Source of the DNA: Candidatus Faecalibacterium intestinigallinarum
Lineage (GTDB): Bacteria > Bacillota > Clostridia > Oscillospirales > Ruminococcaceae
Direction: 5' to 3'
DNA: 42,083 nt
NCBI GenBank assembly: GCA_019113345.1
Contig: DXHQ01000026.1
Coordinates: forward strand, 1 to 42,083
Part shown: piece by piece, positions 7,698-15,490 of the stretch
How the letters are laid out: every line of letters begins with the position of its first letter
Numbering within the stretch: the stretch's first letter is position 1
Notes under the pieces: generated by a model
Databases searched by the model: none
What the model was told of the DNA's origin: nothing
What the model saw: only the letters and a program-made list of their open reading frames with translations
Translations under genes and position numbers: made by a program

Positions 7698-9011
7698 ATG
7701 TTCTGGATCGAGTTAATCATTGTCATGGCCATGATCTTCATCGGCACCCGCAAAGGCGGGCCCTTCCTGGCGCTGGCCGGCGGCATCGGCATGTTCATCA
7801 TGACCTTTTTCCTGCACGTAAAGCCGTCGGATCCTCCCATCACGGTCATCCGCATCATGATCGCCGTCATCGTGGCCGCGTCCGCGATGCAGGCAGCCGG
7901 CGGCCTGGACTACATGGTCCGTCTGGCCGAAAAGATCCTGCGCAAGCACCCCGAGCACATCACCATCCTGGCCCCTGTGGTCGCCTATGTGTTTACCTTC
8001 ATGTGCGGCACCGGCCACATCATCTACAGCCTGCTGCCCGTCATCAATGAGATCGCCATGGAGACCAACGTCCGCCCCGAGCGTCCCATCTCGGCCGCGG
8101 TGGTCGCCTCGCAGAACGCCATCACCGCCTGCCCCATCTCGGCGGCTACCGCCGGCATCCTGGGCCTGATGGCCGGTTACGGCAACGTCAACCTGTTCAC
8201 CCTGCTGCTGGTCTGCATCCCCGCCACCCTGCTGGGCGCGTTCGCCGCCGGCATCTCGGTGCTGCGCCGCGGCAAGGAGCTGAGCGAAGACCCCGAGTAC
8301 CTCGAGCGGGTCAAGGCCGGCCTGGTCAAGGATTACAAGCTGGATAAATCCAACGAAAAGCCCATCACCCAACCGGCCCGCATCTCGGTCGGCATCTTCC
8401 TCGTCGCCATGCTGCTCATCGTCACCCTGGGCGCCATCTCCGCCCTGCGCCCCGTCTTTGCCGACGGCAGCCAGCTGGAAATGACCACCGTCATCGAGAT
8501 CTTCATGCTGATGGGCGCGGCCGCCATCGTCCTGGTGGGCAAGTTCGACAGCAACATCATGCTGGACCAGCCCGTCTTTAAGACCGGCATGTTCGCCGTG
8601 GTCCTGGCCTACGGCCTGTGCTGGATGGTCAACACCTTCATCGGCGACCAGAGCACCTATATCTCCGACACCATGGGCGCCCTGGCCAACCAGTACCCCT
8701 GGATCTATATCATCGCGGTCTTTGTCGTGGCAGCCATCACCACCAGCCAGTCCTCCACCACCATGATCATGATCCCCATCGGCATGGCGCTGAACCTGCC
8801 CGTCTATATCATCATCGCCGGCTGGGTGGCCTGCAACGCCAACTACTTCATCCCCGCTTCCGGCCAGTGCGTCGCCGCCATCGGCTTCGACTCCGCCGGC
8901 ACCACCAAGATCGGCAAGTTCGTGTTCAACCACAGCTATATGCTGCCCGGCCTGGTGATGACCGTCGTCACCGTCGCAGCCGCCCTGCTGATCGGCCTGG
9001 TCGTCTACTGA
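7698..9011 (+). CDS. fraA: Dcu-family anaerobic carrier, candidate FraA-like fructose-asparagine/aspartate transporter
   Basis: 437 residues, 10-12 hydrophobic segments. Blocks such as MAVI/IIVAASAMQAAGGLDYMVRLAEKILR, HITILAPVV, ITACPISAATAG and GTTKIGKFVFNHSYMLPG match E. coli DcuA/DcuB along their length. Dcu carriers exchange aspartate, fumarate, malate and succinate. In the Salmonella fra locus the transporter FraA belongs to this family and brings in fructose-asparagine/aspartate. Here the gene shares its operator with fraBD, which makes an Amadori-amino acid the likely cargo. The ATG at 7698 is 7 nt after AAGGAGG. A plain C4-dicarboxylate role remains possible. Confidence 0.85.
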   Translation: MFWIELIIVMAMIFIGTRKGGPFLALAGGIGMFIMTFFLHVKPSDPPITVIRIMIAVIVAASAMQAAGGLDYMVRLAEKILRKHPEHITILAPVVAYVFTFMCGTGHIIYSLLPVINEIAMETNVRPERPISAAVVASQNAITACPISAATAGILGLMAGYGNVNLFTLLLVCIPATLLGAFAAGISVLRRGKELSEDPEYLERVKAGLVKDYKLDKSNEKPITQPARISVGIFLVAMLLIVTLGAISALRPVFADGSQLEMTTVIEIFMLMGAAAIVLVGKFDSNIMLDQPVFKTGMFAVVLAYGLCWMVNTFIGDQSTYISDTMGALANQYPWIYIIAVFVVAAITTSQSSTTMIMIPIGMALNLPVYIIIAGWVACNANYFIPASGQCVAAIGFDSAGTTKIGKFVFNHSYMLPGLVMTVVTVAAALLIGLVVY

Positions 9012-9056
9012 GTTTTCCGCACACTTCCTCCCATATCTGCTTCCAAGCCCGCGCAA

Positions 9057-9101
9057 ACGCCCGGCGTCTTCCCTGCACACCGTGCGGCGGACGCCGGGCG
9101 T
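9057..9101 (+). other. Strong 12-bp hairpin between transporter and epimerase genes
   Basis: ACGCCCGGCGTC (9057-9068) and GACGCCGGGCGT (9090-9101) are perfect inverted repeats with a 21-nt loop. No T-tract follows. It may protect the 3' end of the transporter message or set unequal expression in the operon. Confidence 0.7.
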
Positions 9102-9135
9102 CCTGCATTCCAGCCAAACCAAAGGAGGTTCCCCC

Positions 9136-9951
9136 ATGAAACTGGCCCCCATGAGTTACCATTACCTGCGCTATCCCATCACCCGCTTTCTGGACAAGGT
9201 GGAGCGCTCCCCCTTCGACAGCATTGACCTGTACTGCTCGGCTCCGCAGCTGAACATCTTCGACTATTCCCTCTCCGACCTGCTGGCGCTGGACAAAGAG
9301 ATCCGCCGCCGCCACCTCTCGCTGATGGCCATGACGCCGGAGAACTGCACCTATCCCGTCAACTTCTGCACCCCGGAGCGGACCACGCGGGAGGCGAGCC
9401 TGCGCTACTATCAGCGCGCCATCGACACCGCCGCCTTTCTCGGCTGTCCCAAGGTCCAGATCAGCACCGGCTTCGGCTATTTTGACGCCCCCCGCGAGGA
9501 AGCCTGGAACTACTGCCGCGACTCGATGCAGCAGCTGGCCGCCTACTGCGAGCGCAAAGGGGTGACCCTGCTGCTGGAAGAGCTGAAGGTCACCACCACC
9601 AACGTCCTGATCACCAGCCGGGACCTGGCCGCGATGCTGGACGAGATCGGCTCCCCGGCGGTGGTGGGGATGGTGGACATGGACCAGATGACCTATGCCG
9701 GCGAGACGGTGGGCGACTATTTTGCCAACCTGGGCAGCCGGCTGGGACATATCCACTTCAACGACCGCGGCCACACCGTGCCCGGCGACGGCGACTTCCC
9801 CATGAAGCGCTATTACGACGAGATCGTCGCGCAGGGCTATCAGGGCAGCTGCTCGTTTGAGATCTGCGACCGCCGCTATTACTGCGACCCCGACAAGGCC
9901 ATCGACGACATCGTCCGCTGGCTGCGGGAAAACACCCGCGAGCTGGACTGA
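9136..9951 (+). CDS. frlC: FrlC-like sugar epimerase (xylose isomerase-like TIM barrel), copy 1
   Basis: 271 residues. The four metal ligands of the family are seen as E148, D181, H207 and E242 (in LLLEEL, VDMDQ, HIHFND and SFEICD). The stretch MTPENCTYPVNF parallels TPETNGYPYN of E. coli FrlC, which interconverts psicoselysine and fructoselysine by C3 epimerisation. It should therefore convert an epimeric ketosamine into the form used by the kinase/deglycase. The start has AAAGGAGG at 7 nt. A 124-bp gap with a hairpin separates it from the transporter; the next gene follows by 15 bp. Only about the same fold, not high identity, is shared with copy 2 at 14502. Substrate is inferred. Confidence 0.75.
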   Translation: MKLAPMSYHYLRYPITRFLDKVERSPFDSIDLYCSAPQLNIFDYSLSDLLALDKEIRRRHLSLMAMTPENCTYPVNFCTPERTTREASLRYYQRAIDTAAFLGCPKVQISTGFGYFDAPREEAWNYCRDSMQQLAAYCERKGVTLLLEELKVTTTNVLITSRDLAAMLDEIGSPAVVGMVDMDQMTYAGETVGDYFANLGSRLGHIHFNDRGHTVPGDGDFPMKRYYDEIVAQGYQGSCSFEICDRRYYCDPDKAIDDIVRWLRENTRELD

Positions 9952-9966
9952 GAGGAGGCGTCTATC

Positions 9967-10776
9967 ATGTGGACAGAAGAATTGTTCGGGGTGAAAAAGC
10001 CCATCATCGCGCTGCTGCACCTGGACGCCCTGCCCGGCGACCCCGGCTACTGCGGCAGCATGGAGCAGGTGCTGGACCATGCCCGCGCCGACCTGACCGC
10101 CCTGCAGGACGGCGGTGTGGACGGCATCCTGTTTGCCAATGAGTTCAGCCTGCCCTATCAGCCGGTGGCGGACATCGCCGTCATCTCGGCCATGGCGTAC
10201 ATCATCGGCAGCCTCAAGCCGCTGCTGCGACTGCCCTTCGGGGTCAACGTGGTCAAAAACCCCATCGCCACCATCGACCTGGCCGCCGCCACCGGCGCCG
10301 GCTTTGCCCGCAGCTGCTTTTCGGGCGCCTATATGGGCGAATACGGACTGTATACCTCCAACAGCGGCGAGGCGGTGCGCCACCGCAAGGCGCTGGGCAT
10401 CCCCGGGCTGAAGCTGCTGTACAAGGTCAACCCCGAGGCGGACACCTACCTGGTCCAGCGGGACATCCAGACGGTGACCCGCTCCATCCTCTTCGGCGGT
10501 TTTGCCGACGGGCTGTGCGTCTCGGGCGCGGCAGCCGGCAGCGAGCCGGACGACGTCCTGCTGGAAAAGGTCTGGCAGGTGGCGCGGCCCCGCGGCGTGC
10601 CGGTCTTCTGCAACACCGGCTGCCGGCACGAAAACGTCCGGGACAAGCTGCAGCGCTGCGACGCCGTCTGCATGGGCACCGCCTTCAAAAAGGACGGCGT
10701 GTTCGACGGGCGGGTGGACCGGGCCCGGGTCGAGAGCTTTATGGACATTGTGCGTGATATCCGCGCCGGGCTGTAA
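9967..10776 (+). CDS. BtpA/SgcQ-family TIM-barrel protein
   Basis: 269 residues. IALLHLDALPGDPGY at the N-terminus and GADGILFANEF-type, PFGVNVVKNP and GxxFxR blocks are those of the BtpA family, which includes SgcQ in E. coli. The biochemical activity of the family is poorly known; members often sit in sugar operons with phosphotransferase or kinase genes, and BtpA itself was named for photosystem I biogenesis in cyanobacteria. The C-terminal GTAFKKDG with an acidic neighbour resembles a phosphate-binding end of a barrel. It lies between an epimerase and an FGGY kinase in one operon, so a sugar-phosphate lyase or isomerase step is the simplest guess. Confidence 0.8.
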   Translation: MWTEELFGVKKPIIALLHLDALPGDPGYCGSMEQVLDHARADLTALQDGGVDGILFANEFSLPYQPVADIAVISAMAYIIGSLKPLLRLPFGVNVVKNPIATIDLAAATGAGFARSCFSGAYMGEYGLYTSNSGEAVRHRKALGIPGLKLLYKVNPEADTYLVQRDIQTVTRSILFGGFADGLCVSGAAAGSEPDDVLLEKVWQVARPRGVPVFCNTGCRHENVRDKLQRCDAVCMGTAFKKDGVFDGRVDRARVESFMDIVRDIRAGL

Positions 10777-10793
10777 CCGCCGGGAGGTGCCTT

Positions 10794-12332
10794 ATGGAGT
10801 ACTTTCTCGGGATCGACATCGGCACCCACGCTTCCCGCGGGATGCTGATCGACCAGAACTTTGCCGTCGCGGCGGACTGCTCCGTCCCCCATGGGATGGA
10901 GAACCCCCGCCCCGGCTGGTTTGAGCAGGACGCCGAGGCCGTCTGGTGGAAAGATTTCTGCACCCTCTGCCGCCGGCTGCTGGAGCGCAGCGGCATCCGT
11001 CCCGGGCAGATCGCCTGCGTGGGAGCCAGCGCGCTGGGCACCGACTGCCTGCCGGTGGACCGGGACTTCCGCCCCCTGCGGCCCGCCATCCTCTACGGCA
11101 TCGACGCCCGCGCCGACGCGGAGGCCGCCTGGCTGACCCGCTATTACGGCGCGCAGCGGGTGCAGCAGCTGTTCGGCCACCCCATCTGCTCCGGCGACAC
11201 CGCCACCAAGATCCTGTGGCTGAAAAACCACGAGCCTGCGATCTGGGCCGGCGCCGCCTGGTTTTTGACCGGCAGCTCCTTCCTGACCGCGCGCCTGACC
11301 GGGCGCGCCGTCATCGACCGGGCGCTGGGCAAGGGCTCGTTCCGGCCGCTGTACCGCCCCGACGGCAGCGTCTGGGAGGAGGAATGCCGCCTGTACTGCC
11401 GCCCGGACCAGATCGCCGCCTGCCTGCCGGTCCATGCGACGGTGGGCACCGTCACCCCGGAAGCCGCCCGCCAGACCGGTCTGGCGGCGGGCACGCCGGT
11501 GATCACCGGCACGGGCGATTCCACCGCCGAAGCCATCAGCGTCGGGCTGGTGGAGGCCGGCACCGCCTTTTTCCAGTATGGGTCCTCCCTGTACTACTAT
11601 TACTGCACCGACCGCCTGGTGGACAGCTATGTCTCGCCGGCGGGCAACGGCGCGCTGAAGGGCGGCAAGGAGTTCAGCGTGCCCGGCACCTTCTGCCTGG
11701 GAGACGGCACCAACGCCGCCGGCACCCTGACCCGCTGGGTGCGGGACCTGCTCTATCCACAGGAGGCGGCCGCCGAGCGGCAGGGCGGCGAAAACGCCTA
11801 CGCCGTCATGGCGCGGGAAGCCGCCGCCGTCCCGCCGGGCAGCAACGGCCTGATGATGCTGCCCTACCTGTACGGCGAGCGCAGTCCCCTGCAGGACCCC
11901 GCCGCCACCGCCATGCTGTTCGGCCTCAAGGGCAGCCACACCCGCCGGGAGATCAACCGCGCCGCCCTGGAGGCGGTCGGCTATTCCACCCTGCAGCATC
12001 TGATCCTGTTCGACGAGCTGGGCCTGCCGCCCCGCCGGCTCATCACGGCCGGAGGCGGCACCAGAAACCGCACCTGGATGCAGATCGTCTGCGACATGGC
12101 CGGGATGGAACTGACCGTCCCCGCGCCGTTCCAGTGTTCCGCCTACGGCGACGCCATGCTGGCGGCGCTGGGCTGCGGTGCGCTGGACAGTTTTGCCGCC
12201 CTGCGGCGGGCCCTGCCGCCGGGCACGGTCTTTCGGCCGGACGCCGGCGTCCATCGGCTGTACGCCGAGCAATACCCCATCTTCCGGGATCTGTATCTTG
12301 CCAACCGCCAGCGGATGCACGCGCTGGCATAA
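10794..12332 (+). CDS. FGGY-family carbohydrate kinase
   Basis: 512 residues, the usual length. LGIDIGTHASRGMLID at 5-20 is the phosphate-1 loop. GTGDSTAEA carries the catalytic base D242. GGGTRNRTWMQ near the C-terminus is the adenosine motif, and YGDAMLAALG closes the fold. FGGY kinases phosphorylate free sugars or polyols such as xylulose, ribulose, gluconate or glycerol. The substrate here cannot be told. It follows the BtpA gene by 17 bp with GGGAGG before the ATG. Presence of a sugar kinase beside two PfkB-type kinases implies the island makes or imports a free sugar as well as Amadori compounds. Confidence 0.9.
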   Translation: MEYFLGIDIGTHASRGMLIDQNFAVAADCSVPHGMENPRPGWFEQDAEAVWWKDFCTLCRRLLERSGIRPGQIACVGASALGTDCLPVDRDFRPLRPAILYGIDARADAEAAWLTRYYGAQRVQQLFGHPICSGDTATKILWLKNHEPAIWAGAAWFLTGSSFLTARLTGRAVIDRALGKGSFRPLYRPDGSVWEEECRLYCRPDQIAACLPVHATVGTVTPEAARQTGLAAGTPVITGTGDSTAEAISVGLVEAGTAFFQYGSSLYYYYCTDRLVDSYVSPAGNGALKGGKEFSVPGTFCLGDGTNAAGTLTRWVRDLLYPQEAAAERQGGENAYAVMAREAAAVPPGSNGLMMLPYLYGERSPLQDPAATAMLFGLKGSHTRREINRAALEAVGYSTLQHLILFDELGLPPRRLITAGGGTRNRTWMQIVCDMAGMELTVPAPFQCSAYGDAMLAALGCGALDSFAALRRALPPGTVFRPDAGVHRLYAEQYPIFRDLYLANRQRMHALA

Positions 12333-12353
12333 CGATCTGAAAGAGGTTTTGCC

Positions 12354-13211
12354 ATGGTCATCGACACCCATATCCACCCGGCGCTGTTTGCGCCCATCTG
12401 CCAGGACGCCGAACAGTTCCGGCGCCGCTGCGACCAGATGAATTACCATAAAATGAAGCCGTCCGATCTCGACTTGCTGAAAAAGCAGTACGCCCTGGCC
12501 GGGATGGTGCGGGCGGTGCTGCTGCCGGAGGACTGTTCGGCCGAGACCGGCGTGCCCGCCATCTCCAACGACGACATCGCCCTGCTGGTGGCGCAGGACC
12601 CCGGCTTTTACATCGGCATGGCTTCGGTGGACCCGCGCCGCCCCGACGCGGAGGAAGAACTGGACCGCGCTTTCAGTAAGCTGGGGCTGGCGGGGCTGGC
12701 CGTCAACACCGCGCGGCTGCAGATCTACCCCAACGACCCCCGCCTGCTCCGGCTGTACGACATCTGCCGCGAGCGGCGCAAGCCCATCTTTTTCCATGCC
12801 GGGCTCTGCCTGGAGCGCAACGCCCTGGCCAAGTACGCCCATCCGATGGAGTTCGAGGAGATCGCCCTGCGCTACCCCGAACTCAACCTCTGCCTGACCC
12901 ACTTTGGCTGGCCCTGGGTGCAGGAGACGGCGGCGCTTCTGCTGAAATACCCCAACCTGTACGCCAACACCGCCCTGATGAACTTCGACGGCCCCTACCA
13001 GCTGTTTGAGAAGGTGTTCAGGCAGGATATGGGCCGTTACTGGCTGGACCACAACCTGGCGGGCCAGGTCATGTTCGGGTCGGATTCGCCGCGCATCCGT
13101 CCGGTGCGCAGCAAGCGCGGGCTGGACAGCATCGAGCTGCTGCCCGAAACGCGGGAGGCCATCTACTGGCGCAACGCCGCGCGGTTTTTCAGCCTGGAGG
13201 GGCTTTGCTGA
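12354..13211 (+). CDS. Amidohydrolase-2 family metal-dependent hydrolase or decarboxylase
   Basis: 285 residues. VIDTHIHP gives the HxH pair (H6, H8). FFHAG, LTHFGWPW and FGSDSPR give the further His and Asp of the amidohydrolase TIM barrel. Members act as lactonases, deacetylases, decarboxylases or uronate-type hydrolases; some open lactones in sugar-acid pathways. The gene is 21 bp after the kinase. Its stop is 2 bp before the ATG of the YjbQ gene, so the two are translationally coupled. In this island it might remove a side group or hydrolyse an amide of an Amadori compound, for example the Asn side chain, but no residue proves this. Confidence 0.8.
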   Translation: MVIDTHIHPALFAPICQDAEQFRRRCDQMNYHKMKPSDLDLLKKQYALAGMVRAVLLPEDCSAETGVPAISNDDIALLVAQDPGFYIGMASVDPRRPDAEEELDRAFSKLGLAGLAVNTARLQIYPNDPRLLRLYDICRERRKPIFFHAGLCLERNALAKYAHPMEFEEIALRYPELNLCLTHFGWPWVQETAALLLKYPNLYANTALMNFDGPYQLFEKVFRQDMGRYWLDHNLAGQVMFGSDSPRIRPVRSKRGLDSIELLPETREAIYWRNAARFFSLEGLC

Positions 13212-13213
13212 AT

Positions 13214-13645
13214 ATGCAGTACAAATTGAAAGAAGTCGGCATCTGCGCCGACAGGGAATTTGAGATGATCCGGATCACCGACCAGGTGCGGGCCTTTGTC
13301 CGGGAGAGCGGCGTGCAGAGCGGCATCGTCTTTGTCATCACCAAGCACACCACCACCGGCATCACCGTCAACGAGAGCCTGCCCTGCGTCGAGCGGGACA
13401 TCATGGACACCCTGGACCGCCTGGCCCCGGAAGATTACCCCTACCATCACAACCACTATCTGCCCAGCTACGGCACCATCGGCGGCAACGCGCCGGGACA
13501 CCTGAAGTCTCTGCTGACCGGCAACCACTGCGTTTTCCCCGTGCTGGACGGCGAGATCCGGTTGGGCACGGCGGACGACATCTATTTCTGCGAGTATGAC
13601 GGCATCAAAAACCGGACCTACATGATCTATGTGATGGGCGACTGA
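13214..13645 (+). CDS. YjbQ/UPF0047 family protein
   Basis: 143 residues. KHTTTGITVNE and the downstream ERDIMDTL, HNHYLPS and GTADDIYFCEYDG blocks define the UPF0047/YjbQ family. E. coli YjbQ has a weak thiamine-phosphate synthase activity, but the true role of the family is not settled. The ATG at 13214 is preferred over a TTG at 13205, because GGAGGGG is about 11 nt upstream of the ATG and almost touches the TTG. It is coupled to the amidohydrolase gene and followed by a FrlD-like kinase at 14 bp. A location deep in a sugar-amino acid operon is informative: it hints at a phosphosugar-related activity. Confidence 0.88.
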   Translation: MQYKLKEVGICADREFEMIRITDQVRAFVRESGVQSGIVFVITKHTTTGITVNESLPCVERDIMDTLDRLAPEDYPYHHNHYLPSYGTIGGNAPGHLKSLLTGNHCVFPVLDGEIRLGTADDIYFCEYDGIKNRTYMIYVMGD

Positions 13646-13659
13646 GAGGAGGGAGCTGC

Positions 13660-14454
13660 ATGAAACGAGCCATCGCCATGGCCGACAACTGCATCGACGT
13701 CTATTACAAACTGGACCGCTACTACCTGACCGGCAACAGCATCGACTTTGCGCTGAACTACAAGTCCCTGGGGGGCGACGTGACCGAGATGACGGTGCTG
13801 GGCAACGACGTCTTTGCCGACGCGCTGGTGGAGCGGCTGGCCCGGCGGGGCATCCCGCTGCGGGTGCTCAAACGGGTGGACCGCCCCACCGGCATGGCCA
13901 AGATGGACCTGGTGGACGGCGACAAAAAACACCTGGAATTCCGCGGCAACGCGATGGAGGAGATCGAACTGGGGCCGGAGGACCTCGATTTCATCCGCGG
14001 CTTCGACATCGTCTACTGCGAGCGCTGGACCCGCATGGCGCGGTACATCAGCACCCTGCGCCGGCCGGAACAGATCTGGGTGTACGATTTTTCCCGCCGG
14101 CTGGAGCAGCCCGGCAACGACGAACTGCTGCCCTGGCTGGACTACGCCTTTTTCTCCTACGACAGGGACGACGGCTACATCCGGGCGTTTCTGCAAAAGG
14201 CGGTGGCCAAAGGCTGCCGCTGCGCCGTCGCCATGCTGGGCGAGGCCGGCAGCCTCGCCTGGGACGGCAGCCGGTTCTACGCGCTGGCCGCCGACCGCCT
14301 GCCGGTGGTCAACACGGTGGGGGCGGGCGACTCCTATATCGCCGCCTTTACCTACGGGCTGAGCCTGGGCGAGTCCATCCCCGCCTGTATGGCCCGCGGC
14401 AAGGCGCAGGCCAACCGCATCATCCAGCAGTTCAACCCCTATCCCGACCAGTAA
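13660..14454 (+). CDS. PfkB-family kinase, second FrlD-like copy
   Basis: 264 residues, close to the length of E. coli FrlD (about 260). AMADNCIDVYYKL at the start parallels IGDNCVDIYPQL of FrlD. VNTVGAGDSYIAAF carries catalytic D224. YDFS and MLGEAGSLAWDG blocks are also FrlD-like. It is clearly distinct from the copy at 4261-5145, with low similarity outside the motifs. AGGAGGG precedes the ATG. It has no deglycase directly beside it, so it either feeds the FraB-type enzyme across the regulator or serves another pathway using the FGGY/BtpA/YjbQ enzymes. Substrate unknown. Confidence 0.78.
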   Translation: MKRAIAMADNCIDVYYKLDRYYLTGNSIDFALNYKSLGGDVTEMTVLGNDVFADALVERLARRGIPLRVLKRVDRPTGMAKMDLVDGDKKHLEFRGNAMEEIELGPEDLDFIRGFDIVYCERWTRMARYISTLRRPEQIWVYDFSRRLEQPGNDELLPWLDYAFFSYDRDDGYIRAFLQKAVAKGCRCAVAMLGEAGSLAWDGSRFYALAADRLPVVNTVGAGDSYIAAFTYGLSLGESIPACMARGKAQANRIIQQFNPYPDQ

Positions 14455-14501
14455 CCTGCCGGCAGCCTGCCGGCGACCTGAAAGAACAAGGAGGTATTTC
14501 C

Positions 14502-15341
14502 ATGCAGGCAAGTCAGCTTTGCGCCGCCAACTATCACTACAAGCGTTATACCTTGGAGGCGTTCCTCGCCGCCGCCGAGCGGCTGGGCTACCAGTCCATC
14601 GAGCTGTGGGCTTCCGGGCCGCACCTCCACCTCGAGGATTACGACGGCGCCCGTCTGGACGCGCTGGCCCGCAGCATCCGCGCCCACGGCCTGACACTGC
14701 GCTGCTTCACGCCGGAGCAGTGCGTCTACGCCATCAGTGTCAGCCACCCGGACAAGGTCTACCGGGATCGCACCGTCGACTTTTTCAACCGCCACATCGA
14801 GGCCAGCGTCCGGCTGGGCTGCGACCGGATGGTGGTCTCCACCGGCTTTGCCTATCTGGACGTGGACGCCGAGGACGCCTTTGGCTGGTGCGCCGAGGCG
14901 ATGGCCCGCATCGCCCGCAAGGCAGAGGCCGAGGGGGTGACGCTGGCGGTGGAGCCCTTTACCAAATACACCACCCACATCTGCAACCAGGCCAGCCAGC
15001 TGGTGCGGCTGCTGCAGACGGTGAACAGCCCCCGCCTGAAGGGCCTGGCCGACACCGATGTGATCGCCACCACCGCGGTGGATACCTTCTCCAGCTTCAT
15101 CGACGTCATCGGCGCCGAAAACCTGGGCCACGTCCACTTTGTGGACGGCCACCCCGGCGGCCATCTGGCCCTGGGGGACGGCGCGCTGGACCTGGAGACC
15201 GCCCTGTCCAAGCTGGAAGCCGTCCGCTACGACGGCCCCCTCGGCCTGGAAATTCTGGACCGCAGCTATGTCTTTGAGCCGGACAGGCCCCTGCGCCAGT
15301 CGATGGACTGGTTCCTGGCGCATCTGGAGAAGAAGGGGTAA
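14502..15341 (+). CDS. frlC: FrlC-like sugar epimerase (TIM barrel), copy 2
   Basis: 279 residues. The metal ligands E151, D184, H212 and E250 are in VEPFTKY, LADTDV, HVHFVD and LEILDR. FTPEQCVYAI corresponds to the TPE motif of FrlC. The HFVDGHPGGHLALGDG block is a typical family signature. Start with AAGGAGG at 7 nt. Last gene of the rightward operon, 47 bp after the second FrlD-like kinase; a strong terminator follows. Two epimerase genes in one operon suggest two different ketosamine epimers or two sugars are used. Tagatose/psicose 3-epimerase activity on a free sugar is an alternative. Confidence 0.78.
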   Translation: MQASQLCAANYHYKRYTLEAFLAAAERLGYQSIELWASGPHLHLEDYDGARLDALARSIRAHGLTLRCFTPEQCVYAISVSHPDKVYRDRTVDFFNRHIEASVRLGCDRMVVSTGFAYLDVDAEDAFGWCAEAMARIARKAEAEGVTLAVEPFTKYTTHICNQASQLVRLLQTVNSPRLKGLADTDVIATTAVDTFSSFIDVIGAENLGHVHFVDGHPGGHLALGDGALDLETALSKLEAVRYDGPLGLEILDRSYVFEPDRPLRQSMDWFLAHLEKKG

Positions 15342-15356
15342 TTTCTTAAAATAGAA

Positions 15357-15414
15357 CAAAGAGCCGCCCGCGCCGGTGTGATCTTCCGGAACGGGCGGCT
15401 CTTCGTTTGTTTTT
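15357..15414. terminator. Bidirectional terminator between the Amadori and galactarate operons
   Basis: AAGAGCCGCCCG pairs with CGGGCGGCTCTT. T-rich runs follow on both strands (CGTTTGTTTTT rightward; TTTGTTCTATTTT leftward). Confidence 0.9.
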
Positions 15415-15490
15415 GAGGGGCTGTTCAAACAGGACCAGCTGCGCGCAGAGGCAGGATGCAAAGCCAGCCAGCAGCGCCATGTCCTGGCTC

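Noticed and set aside
7713-9152. Minus-strand open frame of 479 codons opposite the Dcu gene
   Set aside because: Translation is Asp/Gly/His-rich low complexity; the opposite frame is a clear membrane carrier.
13205-13213. TTG start for the YjbQ gene
   Set aside because: The ribosome site nearly touches the TTG, while the ATG at 13214 has usual spacing.
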